Positions 18,550-27,291 are shown, counted from the first letter of the stretch. The stretch is DNA of 46,243 nucleotides from Thermus tenuipuniceus (GCF_002964845.1 NZ_KZ672964.1:3581-49823); one strand, 5' to 3'. Notes: generated by a model not told the origin, from the letters alone. Program-made: numbers and translations.

Positions 18550-19380
18550 ATGAGCCTGAACCCCACGCGCCCCGAAGACTTAGGCCCCATCCTCCTTTTG
18601 GTCAACAACATCGAGGTGGTCTACCACGACATCATCCAGGTCCTGCGCGGGGTTTCCCTGAAGGTCCCCGAGGGGCGCATCACCGCCCTCTTGGGCCCGA
18701 ACGGGGCCGGGAAGACCACCACCTTAAGGGCCATCTCCGGCCTCTTGATCCCCGAGGACGGGGAGGTGGTGAGGGGGGAGATCCTCTACCAGGGGAAGCC
18801 CATCCATAATCGCCCCCCCGAGGAGATCGTGAGGATGGGCATCGTCCAGGTGCTGGAAGGCCGGCGGGTTTTCAAGCACCTCACGGTGGAGGAAAACCTA
18901 CGGGTGGGCACCTTGACCCGTAAGGACAGCCATCTTAAGGAGGATCTGGAGCGCATCTACCACTACTTCCCCCGCCTGTTCGAGCTCCGGCACCGCCTGG
19001 CCGGGTACTGCTCGGGGGGAGAGCAGCAGATGATCGCCATCGGCCGGGCCCTCCTGGCCAAGCCCCGGCTCCTCCTCCTGGACGAGCCCTCCTTGGGCCT
19101 GGCTCCCCTTTTGGTGCGGGAGATCTTTGACATCGTGGCCCGGGTGAACGCCGAGGAGGGGGTCACGGTTCTGGTGGTGGAGCAGAACGCCAGGGTGGCC
19201 CTTTCCATCGCCCACTACGGCTACATCATGGAGACCGGGCGGATCGTCCTAGAGGGGGACCGGGACTACCTTCTGGAAAACCCCGACGTGCAGGAGTTCT
19301 ACCTGGGGGTGGCCAAAGGGGGTGGGCGCAAGAGCTTCAAGGAGGTAAAGGCCTACAAACGGCGGAAGCGGTTCATGTAG
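18550..19380 (+). CDS. livF: Branched-chain-type ABC transporter ATPase LivF
   Basis: This 276-residue second ATPase has Walker [10 protein letters not shown], signature CSGGEQQMIAIGRAL, Walker B LLLLDEPSLGLAP and VVEQNARVALSI, all LivF-type. It is longer than typical LivF (about 235-240): a 14-residue N-terminal lead and a strongly basic tail (KSFKEVKAYKRRKRFM) are extra. The tail could contact membrane or partner; that is inference. It is the last gene of the operon, followed by a GC-rich hairpin. Confidence 0.94.
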   Translation: MSLNPTRPEDLGPILLLVNNIEVVYHDIIQVLRGVSLKVPEGRITALLGPNGAGKTTTLRAISGLLIPEDGEVVRGEILYQGKPIHNRPPEEIVRMGIVQVLEGRRVFKHLTVEENLRVGTLTRKDSHLKEDLERIYHYFPRLFELRHRLAGYCSGGEQQMIAIGRALLAKPRLLLLDEPSLGLAPLLVREIFDIVARVNAEEGVTVLVVEQNARVALSIAHYGYIMETGRIVLEGDRDYLLENPDVQEFYLGVAKGGGRKSFKEVKAYKRRKRFM

Positions 19381-19392
19381 CCCGCCGCAGAA

Positions 19393-19420
19393 CCCCGGCG
19401 TGGCGAGGGCCGCGCCGGGG
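19393..19420 (+). terminator. GC-rich hairpin downstream of livF
   Basis: CCCCGGCG (19393-19400) pairs with CGCCGGGG (19413-19420) around a 12-nt loop, 12 nt after the livF stop and 9 nt before rluD. The U-run is weak (CTCGTAT), so termination is likely but not certain. Confidence 0.45.
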
Positions 19421-19428
19421 CTCGTATC

Positions 19429-20370
19429 ATGGAGAGCGTGGTGCGCTTTCGCACGGAGGGGGTGCGCCTGGACCAGGCGGTGGCCGAGGCCTGCGGGGTA
19501 AGCCGCAGCCGGGCCCAGGAGTGGATCGCCCAGGGCCGGGTCCAGGTGGGGGAAAAGGTGGTGGAAAAGCCCTCCTATCGCCTTAAGGGGGAAGAGGTGC
19601 TGGTGGTTCCCCTGGAAGAAAGGCCCTTCGTCGCCCCTCAGGACCTGGCCATCCCGGTGCTCTACGAGGACGAGGACCTCCTGGTCCTCAACAAGCCTGC
19701 GGGGCTTCTTACCCATCCGGCTCCCGGGGTATACACGGGCACCGTGGTTAACGCTCTGTTGGGGCGGTACTTCCCTCTCCAGGAGGCCGAGCGGCCCGAG
19801 GAGGTGCGTCCCGGCATCGTGCACCGCCTGGACAAGGACACCAGCGGGGTCCTGGTGGTGGCCAAGCATGGAGGGGCCCTCGAGACCCTGGCCAGGGCCT
19901 TCCGCGACAGGCTGGTGATGAAGCGCTACCTGGCCATCACCGAAGGCCACCCTCAGGAGGGTACCCTGATCGCTCCCATCGGCCGGCATCCTGTGGAGCG
20001 GCACCGGATGCACATCGGGGGGATTGCGCCCCGCTATGCGGAAACCGAGTTCCGGATCCTGGCCACCGCCGGACCCTACGCCCTGGTGGAGGCCCGGCCC
20101 CATACGGGGCGCACCCACCAGATTCGCGTCCACCTGAAGCATTTGAAGGCACCCATCCTGGGGGATGGGGTTTACGGCCGGGAAAGCCCCCACATCCCGC
20201 GGCAGGCCCTCCATGCCTATGAGCTTCGCCTTCCCCATCCTCGCACCGGGCGCATCCTGGAGTTTCTGGCCCCGGTGCCTGGGGATATGGTCCAGGCCTG
20301 GGAGGCTTTGGGGGGAAGGTGGCCCGAAGGCCTCGAGCGGGAGGAGGCCAGGGGGGCGGCAGGTACCTAA
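19429..20370 (+). CDS. rluD: RluD-family 23S rRNA pseudouridine synthase
   Basis: This 313-residue enzyme isomerises uridines in RNA to pseudouridine. An S4-type RNA-binding domain (about 12-60, VRLDQAVAEACGVSRSRAQEW) precedes the RluA-type catalytic domain. The catalytic Asp135 is in HRLDKDTSG. The IVLNKPAGL-like LVLNKPAGLLTHP and RPHTGRTHQIRVHL motifs are intact. Order and length fit RluD (positions 1911/1915/1917 in E. coli numbering), but RluC or RluA-type specificity cannot be excluded. A short C-terminal Glu/Gly-rich tail is extra. It converges on lysN with a 6-bp hairpin between. Confidence 0.93.
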   Translation: MESVVRFRTEGVRLDQAVAEACGVSRSRAQEWIAQGRVQVGEKVVEKPSYRLKGEEVLVVPLEERPFVAPQDLAIPVLYEDEDLLVLNKPAGLLTHPAPGVYTGTVVNALLGRYFPLQEAERPEEVRPGIVHRLDKDTSGVLVVAKHGGALETLARAFRDRLVMKRYLAITEGHPQEGTLIAPIGRHPVERHRMHIGGIAPRYAETEFRILATAGPYALVEARPHTGRTHQIRVHLKHLKAPILGDGVYGRESPHIPRQALHAYELRLPHPRTGRILEFLAPVPGDMVQAWEALGGRWPEGLEREEARGAAGT

Positions 20371-20384
20371 GGGGCATGGCCCCT
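20370..20384. terminator. Small hairpin between convergent rluD and lysN
   Basis: AGGGGC and GCCCCT flank a 3-nt loop in the 30-bp gap between two convergent stop codons. It overlaps the last base of the rluD stop. No strong U-run, so a weak bidirectional terminator at best. Confidence 0.35.
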
Positions 20385-20400
20385 GCTGGGTCCTTTCCCC

Positions 20401-21594
20401 TCAGACGGTGGCCAGCAGTCCCTTCACCGCCTTTCCAAGCCGCCTGATTCCTTCTTGGATCCTTTCCCGGTCCATGGTGGCGTAGGAGAGCCTCAAGGTG
20501 TTCTCCCCGCCCCCGCCCGCGAAGAAGGGGCCTCCGGGCACGAAGGCCACGTTCTCCTCGAGGGCCTGCCGGAAAAGGGCCTCGGCGGAAAGCCCCTCGG
20601 GAAGGGTCATCCAGACGAACATCCCTCCCTTGGGCCGGGTATAGGCCACCTCCTTGGGCATCTCCCGGTCCAGGGCCTCCAGCATGGCCTGGGCCTTGGC
20701 CTTGTAGGTGGTACGGATCCTTTCCAGGCGTTCCGGGAAGCCCTCCTTCACCAGCTCGTGCACCAGGATCTGGTTGAGGACCGGGGTGTGCAGGTCCACT
20801 CCTTGCTTGGCCTGGGTGAGCTTGAGGATCACCTCGGGCTGGGCCATCACGAAGGCCACCCGGAGACCCGGGGCCAGCACCTTGGAGAAGCTGCTCAGGT
20901 AAATGACCCCGGGATAGCCCGCCTCCCGGGCCAGTTCAAAGAGGCTTGGCAGGCGGCTTTCCCCAAAGTAGAGCTCCCGATAGGCGTCGTCCTCCACCAC
21001 CACCAACCCCCGTTCCATGGCCATTTCCAGAAGGCGCCTGCGGGCTTCCAGGGGCATGAGCCCCCCGGAGGGATTCTGGAAGGAGGGGATGAGGTAGAGG
21101 AAGCGGGGGTGCTCCTGGTCTAGGGCTTCCTCCAGGGCCTTGAGGTCTGGCCCCTCTTCCCCGGCCGGCACCGTGAGGAAACGGGGGCCATAGGCCCGGA
21201 AGGCCTGGATGGCCCCCATGTAGCTGGGGGCTTCCAGGAGCACCGGGCTTCCCTCGTCCAAAAAGACCTTCCCCAGAAGGTCCAGGGCCTGCTGGCTTCC
21301 CGTGGTGATGAGGACCTCCTCCGGGCTCACCCCAAGCCACTCTGCCACCCAGGCTCTTAAGGGGAAGTAGCCCTCCGTGGGCCCGTACTGCAGGGCCACC
21401 TCGCCCTTTTGCCTTAGGATCTCGGCCGCCTTGGCCGCCGCCTCCTCCTTGGGGAAGAGCTCGGGGGCGGGAAGCCCTCCCGCGAAGCTCAGGATGCCAG
21501 GCCGCTGGGTGAGCTTTAAGAGCTCGCGGATGGTGGAGGCCTGGATGCGCCTGGCCCGTTCGCCAAAAAGGGTATTCCAGTTCAGGGTTTTCAC
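20401..21594 (-). CDS. lysN: 2-aminoadipate aminotransferase LysN
   Basis: This 397-residue fold-type I PLP aminotransferase closely matches my memory of Thermus LysN (RIQASTIRELLKLTQRPG, LSFAGGLPAPELFP, LITTGSQQALDL, VVEDDAYRELYFGE). The Schiff-base lysine is Lys238 in SFSKVLAPG. LysN transaminates 2-oxoadipate to 2-aminoadipate in the alpha-aminoadipate lysine pathway, which Thermus uses instead of diaminopimelate; the enzyme also accepts leucine and other amino acids. GTG 21594 is supported by TAAAAT 6 nt upstream. No other lysine genes are nearby. Confidence 0.93.
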   Translation of the reverse strand: MKTLNWNTLFGERARRIQASTIRELLKLTQRPGILSFAGGLPAPELFPKEEAAAKAAEILRQKGEVALQYGPTEGYFPLRAWVAEWLGVSPEEVLITTGSQQALDLLGKVFLDEGSPVLLEAPSYMGAIQAFRAYGPRFLTVPAGEEGPDLKALEEALDQEHPRFLYLIPSFQNPSGGLMPLEARRRLLEMAMERGLVVVEDDAYRELYFGESRLPSLFELAREAGYPGVIYLSSFSKVLAPGLRVAFVMAQPEVILKLTQAKQGVDLHTPVLNQILVHELVKEGFPERLERIRTTYKAKAQAMLEALDREMPKEVAYTRPKGGMFVWMTLPEGLSAEALFRQALEENVAFVPGGPFFAGGGGENTLRLSYATMDRERIQEGIRRLGKAVKGLLATV

Positions 21595-21600
21595 CTACCC

Positions 21601-21606
21601 ATTTTA
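21601..21606 (-). promoter_or_regulatory. -10 box of leaderless lysN promoter
   Basis: TAAAAT on the minus strand, 6 nt before the GTG at 21594, within the 25-bp gap after the dgt stop. It predicts a leaderless lysN mRNA independent of dgt. Confidence 0.5.
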
Positions 21607-21619
21607 GCCCCTGGGGCCT

Positions 21620-22750
21620 TTAGGGAAAGAGCTTCCGGTAGGCCTCGAGGGCGTACCGGTCCGTCATCCCGGCGATGTAGTCGCACACGGCCCGCTCCAG
21701 CCCCTCCTCGGGGATGCGGGCCTGGACCTCCTGGGGCAGGATCTCAGGGTACCGAGTGTAGGTGTAGAAAAGATTCTCCAGAACGATTTCCGCCTTGCGC
21801 CTCTCCCTCAGGACCTCGGGGTGGCGGTAAAAGCGCTCCATGAGAAAGGCCTTGAGTTCCCGGTGAGCCCGCTCGGCCTCAGGGGTGAGGGCGGCCAGGC
21901 GTTCAGGATGCCGGCGCACCTCCTCCGGGCTCCTCACCCCGGCCCCTTCCACCCTTTGGTGGGTGGCCTCTATGGAGGCGGTGATGAAAAAGCCCAGAAG
22001 CTGGCGCACCAGGATCCGGCGGGAAAGCTCGGTTAGCTCCATGAGGTCCAGGCCTTCTTCCCGGGCTAGCTCCGCCAGGAAGGGCACCCCGGTGAGCTCT
22101 TGGGGGCGAAGGAGGCCGCTGCGGAGCCCGTCGTCCAGGTCGTGGGCCGCATAGGCGATGGCGTCGGAAAGGTCCACCACCTGGGCCTCGAGGGTGCCCC
22201 TGCCCTCGTACGCCGGCTTGAAGCCGGGGGCGTAGGCGGCCTCGTGGGTGGCGATTCCCTCCAGGACCTCGTGGGTGAGGTTCAAACCCTTAAAACCGGG
22301 GTAGCGTACCTCCAGCTGGGTGAGGATCCTAAGGGCCTGGGCGTTGTGCTCAAACCCCCCGTGGCCTTGCATCAGCTCGTTCAGGACCTTCTCCCCCGTG
22401 TGGCCGAAGGGAGGGTGGCCCAAGTCGTGGGAGAGGGCGATGGCCTCGGTGAGGTCCTCGTTGAGGCCCAAGACGCGGGCGATGGACCGGGCCACCTGGA
22501 CCACCTCGAGGGTATGGGTAAGGCGGGTGCGGTAGTAATCCCCAGCCCAGTTGGGGAAGACCTGGGTCTTGTACTCCAGGCGGCGGAAGGCGGTGGTGTG
22601 CAGGATGCGGTCCCGGTCCTTTTGGAAGGGGGTGCGGTAGGGGGACTCGGGTTCCGGGTATTTCCGCCCCCGGGTGTCCCGGGCCTTCTGGGCATAGGGC
22701 GCCAGTCTTTCCGCCTCCAGATCTAGAAGCCTTTCCCTGGAGTAGAGCAT
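21620..22750 (-). CDS. dgt: HD-domain dNTP triphosphohydrolase (dGTPase family)
   Basis: This 376-residue HD-superfamily enzyme splits dNTPs to deoxynucleoside and triphosphate, controlling dNTP pools. The N-terminal RDTRGRKYPEPESPYRTPFQ and DRDRILHTTAFRRLEYKTQVF precede the metal site: His79 (RLTHTLEV), His108-Asp109 (SHDLGHPPFGH) and a later Asp (DLSDAIAYAAHDLDDG). A homologue studied in T. thermophilus needs mixed dNTPs for activation. It begins 3 nt after the fabF stop, so it is very probably co-transcribed with fabF. Confidence 0.94.
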   Translation of the reverse strand: MLYSRERLLDLEAERLAPYAQKARDTRGRKYPEPESPYRTPFQKDRDRILHTTAFRRLEYKTQVFPNWAGDYYRTRLTHTLEVVQVARSIARVLGLNEDLTEAIALSHDLGHPPFGHTGEKVLNELMQGHGGFEHNAQALRILTQLEVRYPGFKGLNLTHEVLEGIATHEAAYAPGFKPAYEGRGTLEAQVVDLSDAIAYAAHDLDDGLRSGLLRPQELTGVPFLAELAREEGLDLMELTELSRRILVRQLLGFFITASIEATHQRVEGAGVRSPEEVRRHPERLAALTPEAERAHRELKAFLMERFYRHPEVLRERRKAEIVLENLFYTYTRYPEILPQEVQARIPEEGLERAVCDYIAGMTDRYALEAYRKLFP

Positions 22751-22753
22751 CCC

Positions 22754-23980
22754 CTAGATCCGTTTGAAGAGGAGCACGGCGTTCTGGCCGCCGAAGGCGA
22801 AGGAGTTGGAGAGGGCGTAGGCCACCCTGGCCTCCCGGGGCTCGGGCACGAAGTCCAGGTCCAGCTCGGGGTCGGGGTCCTCCAGGTTGATGGTGGGGGG
22901 GATGACCCCGTGGTAGAGGGCTTGGACCGTGGCGATGGCCTCAATGCCGCCCGCGGCCCCCAGGAGGTGGCCGGTCATGCTCTTGGTGCTGGAGACCATA
23001 AGCCTCTTGGCGTGCTCCCCGAAGACCTCCTTGATGGCCAGGACCTCCGCCCGGTCCCCCGCGGGGGTGGAGGTGCCGTGGGCGTTGATGTAGCCCACTT
23101 CCTCGGGGTTCACTCTGGCGTCCAAAAGGGCGCGGCGCATGGCTAAGGCGGCACCTTTGCCCTCGGGGTGGGGCTCGGTGATGTGGTGGGCGTCGGCGCT
23201 CCGGCCAAAGCCCACCAGCTCGGCGTAGATCCTGGCGCCCCGCCTCCTGGCGTGCTCGTACTCCTCCAGCACCAAGACCCCAGCTCCTTCCCCCATCACG
23301 AAGCCATCCCGGCTTAGGGTGAAGGGGCGGCTGGCCTTGGTGGGCTCCTCGTTCCGGGTGGAAAGGGCCCGCATCACCGCGAAGGCCCCGATGGCCATGG
23401 GGGTGATGGCGGCCTCCGTGCCCCCGGCGAGGACGACGTCGGCTTCCCCCAGCTGGATCATGCGGAGGGCGTTTCCGATGGCATCCGACCCCGTGGCGCA
23501 GGCGGTGACCGCGGTGGAACTGGGTCCCATGAAGCCGTAGCGCATGGCGATGTGGGCCGAGGCCATGTTGGCGATCATCATGGGGATGAAGAAGGGGCTT
23601 ATCCGGTTCGGGCCCCGCTCCAGGAAGACCTTGCTTTGGGCCTCCCAGGTTTCCATGCCCCCGATGCCCGTGCCCACCAGGGTGCCCACCCGCTCGGGAT
23701 CCAGGGCGCTGGGCTCCAGCCCCGCATCCTTCAGGGCCAGCTCGGCGGCGATCAGGGCGTACTGGACAAAGCGGTCCAGGCGCCTAAGCTCCTTTTTGTC
23801 CATGAACTCCTCGGGATTGACGTCCACCTCGGCGGCGATGCGCACCGGCAGGGCCGAGGCCTCAAAGCGGGTGATGGGGCGTACCCCGCTTTTTCCAGCC
23901 AGCTGGGCCTTATGGTAAGCTTCCGCCCCCACGCCGATGGGGGTTAAGGGTCCTAGGCCGGTAACCACCACGCGTCGCAT
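22754..23980 (-). CDS. fabF: Beta-ketoacyl-ACP synthase II FabF
   Basis: This 408-residue condensing enzyme elongates acyl-ACP with malonyl-ACP. The catalytic triad is visible: Cys161 (TACATGS), His in [11 protein letters not shown] and His in [13 protein letters not shown]. Length and the [10 protein letters not shown] ending are normal. The ATG at 23980 lies 6 nt after TATACT, predicting a leaderless transcript separate from acpP, whose terminator lies just upstream. dgt follows after 3 nt. Confidence 0.98.
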   Translation of the reverse strand: MRRVVVTGLGPLTPIGVGAEAYHKAQLAGKSGVRPITRFEASALPVRIAAEVDVNPEEFMDKKELRRLDRFVQYALIAAELALKDAGLEPSALDPERVGTLVGTGIGGMETWEAQSKVFLERGPNRISPFFIPMMIANMASAHIAMRYGFMGPSSTAVTACATGSDAIGNALRMIQLGEADVVLAGGTEAAITPMAIGAFAVMRALSTRNEEPTKASRPFTLSRDGFVMGEGAGVLVLEEYEHARRRGARIYAELVGFGRSADAHHITEPHPEGKGAALAMRRALLDARVNPEEVGYINAHGTSTPAGDRAEVLAIKEVFGEHAKRLMVSSTKSMTGHLLGAAGGIEAIATVQALYHGVIPPTINLEDPDPELDLDFVPEPREARVAYALSNSFAFGGQNAVLLFKRI

Positions 23981-23986
23981 GGGGGT

Positions 23987-23992
23987 AGTATA
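23987..23992 (-). promoter_or_regulatory. -10 box of leaderless fabF-dgt promoter
   Basis: TATACT, 6 nt, then ATG at 23980 on the minus strand. The T-rich arm of the acpP terminator falls where a -35 would be. Confidence 0.6.
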
Positions 23993-24007
23993 CCCTGCTC
24001 ACCTCTG

Positions 24008-24045
24008 AAAAACGGGAAACGAAGCGCCAAAGGCGCCCCGTTTTT
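24008..24045 (-). terminator. Rho-independent terminator of acpP
   Basis: On the minus strand AAAAACGGG (24045-24037) pairs with CCCGTTTTT (24016-24008), and inside lies GCGCC/GGCGC around TTT. The 9-bp outer stem ends in a U-run. It lies 18 nt after the acpP stop. Confidence 0.85.
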
Positions 24046-24063
24046 CCAAGCATGGCCTTGGGC

Positions 24064-24306
24064 TTAGCCCCGCTTGGCCTGGATGTAGGCCACCGCATCC
24101 TTCACGGTGCGGATCTTTTCGGCCTCCTCGTCGGAGATCTCCAGGCCGAACTCGTCCTCGAGACCCATGATGAGCTCCACGGTGTCCAGGCTGTCCGCCC
24201 CCAGGTCCTCGATGAACCGGGCCTCGAGGGTGATCTTCTCGGGTTCCACCGAGAGCTTGTCCGCAATAACCGCTTTGACCTTTTCAAAGATTTCCTGCTC
24301 CGTCAT
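24064..24306 (-). CDS. acpP: Acyl carrier protein
   Basis: This 80-residue acidic acyl carrier protein carries the growing fatty acid on 4'-phosphopantetheine attached to Ser39 ([10 protein letters not shown]). The flanking ARFIEDL and [14 protein letters not shown] segments are standard. ATG 24306 follows AGGGAGG; the longer frame upstream is not ACP-like. A -10 box in the fabG-acpP gap gives it its own promoter and a strong terminator follows, fitting the high demand for ACP. Confidence 0.98.
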   Translation of the reverse strand: MTEQEIFEKVKAVIADKLSVEPEKITLEARFIEDLGADSLDTVELIMGLEDEFGLEISDEEAEKIRTVKDAVAYIQAKRG

Positions 24307-24323
24307 GAAAACCTCCCTTGGGG

Positions 24324-24332
24324 ATTTTACCA
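24324..24332 (-). promoter_or_regulatory. Extended -10 promoter in front of acpP
   Basis: TGGTAAAAT on the minus strand is an extended -10. Transcription from about 24317 would give a leader of about 10 nt with AGGGAGG before the ATG. It lies in the 53-bp gap after fabG. Confidence 0.5.
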
Positions 24333-24359
24333 CGGGGTATAGCCCAGGGCCCGGCTCCT

Positions 24360-25097
24360 TCAATGGGGGGTAAGCCCCCCGTCCACGCACAGGGTCTGGC
24401 CGGTGATGTAGCCCGCGGCCTCGGAGACCAAAAAGGCCACCGCCTCGGCCACGTCCTCCGGCCGGCCGAAGCGGCCTGCGGGGATGCTTTTCAGGTAGGC
24501 CTCCCGCACCTCGGGCGGAAGCTTTTCCGTCATCTCCGTTTCGATAAACCCGGGGGCCACGGCGTTCACCGTGATCCCTCGGGCGGCGTACTCCTTGGCC
24601 ACCGCCCGGGTGAAGCCGATAAGCCCCGCCTTGGAGGCCACGTAGTTGGCCTGGCCAGGGTTGCCCAGAATGCCCACCACGCTGGTGATGTTCACGATGC
24701 GCCCGAAGCGGGCCTTCATCATGAGCTTGATGGCCTCGCGGGTGGTGCGGAAGACCGCGGAGAGGTTGGCTTCCAGCACGGCTTCCCAGTCCTCGTCCTT
24801 CATGCGGATGAGGAGGGTGTCCCGGGTGATGCCGGCGTTGTTCACCAGGGTGTCCAGGCCCCCCAGGATCTCCGCTGCCCCGTGGACCAGACCCGTGGCG
24901 GCTTCCGCCTCCAGGAGGTTGGCCCCCAAAACCCCCACCAGGGGGCTTCCGAGCCTCCTGGCCTCCTCCGCCACCTCTTCCGCCTTCTCCCGGTTCTGGC
25001 CGTAGTGGATCACCAGGGCGTAGCCTTCTTTGGCCAGCCTCAGGGCGATGGCCCGGCCGATGCCCCGGCTGGCCCCCGTCACCAGTGCCTTACGCAT
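24360..25097 (-). CDS. fabG: 3-oxoacyl-ACP reductase FabG
   Basis: This 245-residue short-chain dehydrogenase reduces beta-ketoacyl-ACP with NADPH. The nucleotide loop is GASRGIG (8-14) and NNAG is at 86-89. The catalytic residues are Ser139, Tyr152 and Lys156 (NYVASK). The C-terminal GQTLCVDGG is typical of FabG. The start overlaps the fabD stop by 8 nt, so it is translationally coupled. Confidence 0.98.
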   Translation of the reverse strand: MRKALVTGASRGIGRAIALRLAKEGYALVIHYGQNREKAEEVAEEARRLGSPLVGVLGANLLEAEAATGLVHGAAEILGGLDTLVNNAGITRDTLLIRMKDEDWEAVLEANLSAVFRTTREAIKLMMKARFGRIVNITSVVGILGNPGQANYVASKAGLIGFTRAVAKEYAARGITVNAVAPGFIETEMTEKLPPEVREAYLKSIPAGRFGRPEDVAEAVAFLVSEAAGYITGQTLCVDGGLTPH

Positions 25098-26007
25098 CCT
25101 CCACCTCCAACGCCTTCCTTACCCCTTCCGGGTCCCCCACGGAAAGGGCCTGGGCTTCCTTTAAGGTGCGGGCCACGAGGCCTTTGAGCACCTCCCCGCT
25201 TCCGAACTCCAGGAAGCGCCTTAGGCCCCGCCTTTCCATGTCCAAGAGGATCTCCACCCAGCGCACGGGGGCGGTGATCTGCAGGAGAAGGAGCTCGCGG
25301 ATCCTCTCAGGGTCCTCCTCGGGCCTAGCGGTCACGTTGGCGTAAACGGGGAAGCGGGGCCTTCTGAGCGCCACCCGGGCCAGGTCCTGGGCCAAGCGCT
25401 CCCGGGCCGGGGCCATGAGGGAGGAGTGGAAAGGGGCGGAAACGGGTAGGAAGACGATGCGGGCTCGCCTTGCCTTCAGCCTTTCCGCCGCCTGCTCCAC
25501 CGCCTCCTTCTTGCCGGAGATCACCGTCTGCTCGGGGCTATTCAGGTTGGCGATCTCCACCCCCTCTAACCCCTCCAAGGCTTCTTGGATAGCTTCCAGG
25601 GTAAGCTTGAGGACCGCGGCCATGGCCCCTTCCCCGGGGGGCACGGCCTCCTGCATGTACCGGCCCCTCAGGCGCACCAAGCGGAGGGCGTCTTCCAGCT
25701 CTAGGGTGCCTGCGGCCACGTGGGCCGTCCATTCCCCCAGGGAGTGTCCGGCGGCCAGGGAGGGTTCGGCTCCCCCTTCCGCCCGAAAGGCCCGGTAGGC
25801 GGCATAGCCCACCGCCAGGAGAGCGGGTTGCTGGTTTTCCGTGAGGGTGAGGGTTTCCTCGGGTCCTTCCCACATGAGCTTAAGGAGGCCGGGCAGGGTA
25901 GCCTCGGCCCGGTCCAGCGCCTCTTTGGCGGCGGAAAAGGCCTCGTAGAGGGCCTTTCCCATCCCCACTCGCTGGGAGCCCTGTCCCGGGAAAAGGGCGG
26001 CGTACAT
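25090..26007 (-). CDS. fabD: Malonyl-CoA:ACP transacylase FabD
   Basis: This 305-residue enzyme moves malonyl from CoA to [15 protein letters not shown] is near the N-terminus, the nucleophile Ser89 is in GHSLGEW, and the catalytic His is in [12 protein letters not shown] 26007 shares one base with the fabH stop (TGATG); a TTG one codon upstream is less likely. Confidence 0.97.
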   Translation of the reverse strand: MYAALFPGQGSQRVGMGKALYEAFSAAKEALDRAEATLPGLLKLMWEGPEETLTLTENQQPALLAVGYAAYRAFRAEGGAEPSLAAGHSLGEWTAHVAAGTLELEDALRLVRLRGRYMQEAVPPGEGAMAAVLKLTLEAIQEALEGLEGVEIANLNSPEQTVISGKKEAVEQAAERLKARRARIVFLPVSAPFHSSLMAPARERLAQDLARVALRRPRFPVYANVTARPEEDPERIRELLLLQITAPVRWVEILLDMERRGLRRFLEFGSGEVLKGLVARTLKEAQALSVGDPEGVRKALEVEDA

Positions 26008-26975
26008 CAAGCTCCCCCCCAGGTGATTACGGCAGCTGCCCAGGTGAGCCCAGCCCCGAAGGACACCAGAAGCATGTGGTCCCCTTCCCGGATGCGGCCC
26101 TCGTCCACGGCTTCCTTGAGGGCCAGAGGGATGGAGGCGGTGGAGGTGTTGCCGTAGCGGTCCACGTTCACCACCACCCGCTCCCAGGGAAGGCCCAGGC
26201 GCTCCCGGGCGGCGTCGATGATCCGGAGGTTCGCCTGGTGGGGCACAAAGACCTTGATCTCCTCAGGGGTGAGGCCGGCCTTTTCTATGGCCTCGAGGGT
26301 GGCGGTGTTCATCACCCGCACGGCGAACTTGAAGACCTCCCGCCCGTTCATGTAGAGGCGGTTGCGCATGGGGGTTCCGTCGGGAAGCCTGGGGGCCACG
26401 CAGGCGTGGTAGAGCTCCTTGGCCCCGTTGCCGTCTGCCCCCAGCACGAAGGAGCGGAAGCCGAAGCCTTCCCGCACCCTTCCCACCACCGCCGCTCCCC
26501 CGGCGTCCCCGAAGAGGACCGCGGTGGCCCGGTCGTTCCAGTCCACGATCTTGGAAAGGGCCTCGGCTCCCACCACCACGACCTTTCGGGCCAGGCCCGC
26601 CTCCACCATGGCGTGGGCCTGGGCCAGGGCGTAAAGCCAGCCCGGGCAACCCGCCAACAGGTCGTAGGCAAAGCCCTGGAGGCCGAAGCGGGCCTGGACC
26701 AGGGCGGCGGTGGCGGGGAAGAGGGCATCTGGGGTGTTGGTGGCCACGATGACCCCGTCTACCCCTTCTAAGGCCCCCGGGTGCCGCCTGAGGAGGTCCT
26801 CCACCGCCTTGAAAGCCAGGTCCGAGGTGTACTCGTCCTCGGCGGCGATGCGTCGTTCCCGGATGCCCGTACGGGTCACGATCCACTCGTCGGAGGTGTC
26901 CAGATAGGCCTCGAATTCCTCGTTCTTCATGACCCTCTCGGGGGCGTAAGCCCCCAGGGCCAGGATGCCGCTCAT
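26007..26975 (-). CDS. fabH: Beta-ketoacyl-ACP synthase III FabH
   Basis: This 322-residue enzyme starts fatty-acid synthesis by condensing acyl-CoA with malonyl-ACP. The catalytic triad is Cys110, His246 (VPHQANLRI) and Asn276 (RYGNTSTAS). The nucleophile loop reads AGCPGW rather than the more common ACSGF. In branched-chain-fatty-acid bacteria such as Thermus it should prefer branched primers; that is family knowledge, not visible here. A leader of about 24 nt carries GGGAGGTCAGG before the ATG. Confidence 0.97.
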   Translation of the reverse strand: MSGILALGAYAPERVMKNEEFEAYLDTSDEWIVTRTGIRERRIAAEDEYTSDLAFKAVEDLLRRHPGALEGVDGVIVATNTPDALFPATAALVQARFGLQGFAYDLLAGCPGWLYALAQAHAMVEAGLARKVVVVGAEALSKIVDWNDRATAVLFGDAGGAAVVGRVREGFGFRSFVLGADGNGAKELYHACVAPRLPDGTPMRNRLYMNGREVFKFAVRVMNTATLEAIEKAGLTPEEIKVFVPHQANLRIIDAARERLGLPWERVVVNVDRYGNTSTASIPLALKEAVDEGRIREGDHMLLVSFGAGLTWAAAVITWGGA

Positions 26976-26999
26976 ACCTGACCTCCCGTCATGGGCACC

Positions 27000-27005
27000 A
27001 CTATA
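27000..27005 (-). promoter_or_regulatory. -10 box of the fabHDG promoter
   Basis: TATAGT on the minus strand, just after the rpmF terminator and about 24 nt before the fabH ATG, with a ribosome-binding site between. No clear -35. Confidence 0.5.
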
Positions 27006-27019
27006 CCCACTGGCAGCGA

Positions 27020-27048
27020 AAAAAGTTGAGGCCCCAGGTTCCGGGGCC
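27020..27048 (-). terminator. Rho-independent terminator of rpmF
   Basis: Minus strand: GGCCCC (27048-27043), a 7-nt loop, GGGGCC (27035-27030), then TCAAC and TTTTTT (27025-27020). It lies 17 nt after the rpmF stop. Confidence 0.8.
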
Positions 27049-27065
27049 CCTTATGTTGACCCGGT

Positions 27066-27248
27066 CTAGACTTCTAGAACCTTGCGCCCGTCGTAGTAGC
27101 CGCACTCCGGACAGACGGTGTGCGGAGGCTTCATCGCCTTGCACTCGGGGCAGGGAACCAGGGTCGGGGAGGTCAGGGCATGGTGGCTCCTGCGGGCATC
27201 GCGCCGCGCCTTAGAGGTCTTCTTCTTGGGTACAGGGTGCTTGGCCAT
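27066..27248 (-). CDS. rpmF: 50S ribosomal protein L32
   Basis: This 60-residue basic ribosomal protein has a zinc ribbon with Cys33, Cys36, Cys46 and Cys49 (CPEC...CPEC). It begins [20 protein letters not shown], the classical L32 start. The pairing with yceD in front and fab genes behind is conserved in many bacteria; here plsX is absent between rpmF and fabH. It has its own promoter, a leader hairpin and a terminator. Confidence 0.98.
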   Translation of the reverse strand: MAKHPVPKKKTSKARRDARRSHHALTSPTLVPCPECKAMKPPHTVCPECGYYDGRKVLEV

Positions 27249-27262
27249 CTCCAGTCCTCCAG

Positions 27263-27277
27263 GGGGGCTTGGCCCCC
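27263..27277 (-). promoter_or_regulatory. Hairpin in the rpmF leader
   Basis: GGGGGC and GCCCCC flank a 3-nt loop, between the -10 box at 27297-27292 and the GGAGGACTGGAG ribosome-binding site. It may limit ribosome access, or be a site for ribosomal-protein feedback. Confidence 0.45.
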
Positions 27278-27291
27278 GCTAAACCCCTGGT

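Noticed and set aside
21607..21619. GCCCC-a-GGGGC palindrome as a dgt terminator
   Set aside because: The loop would be a single nucleotide; only a short strained stem is possible and the T-run is absent.
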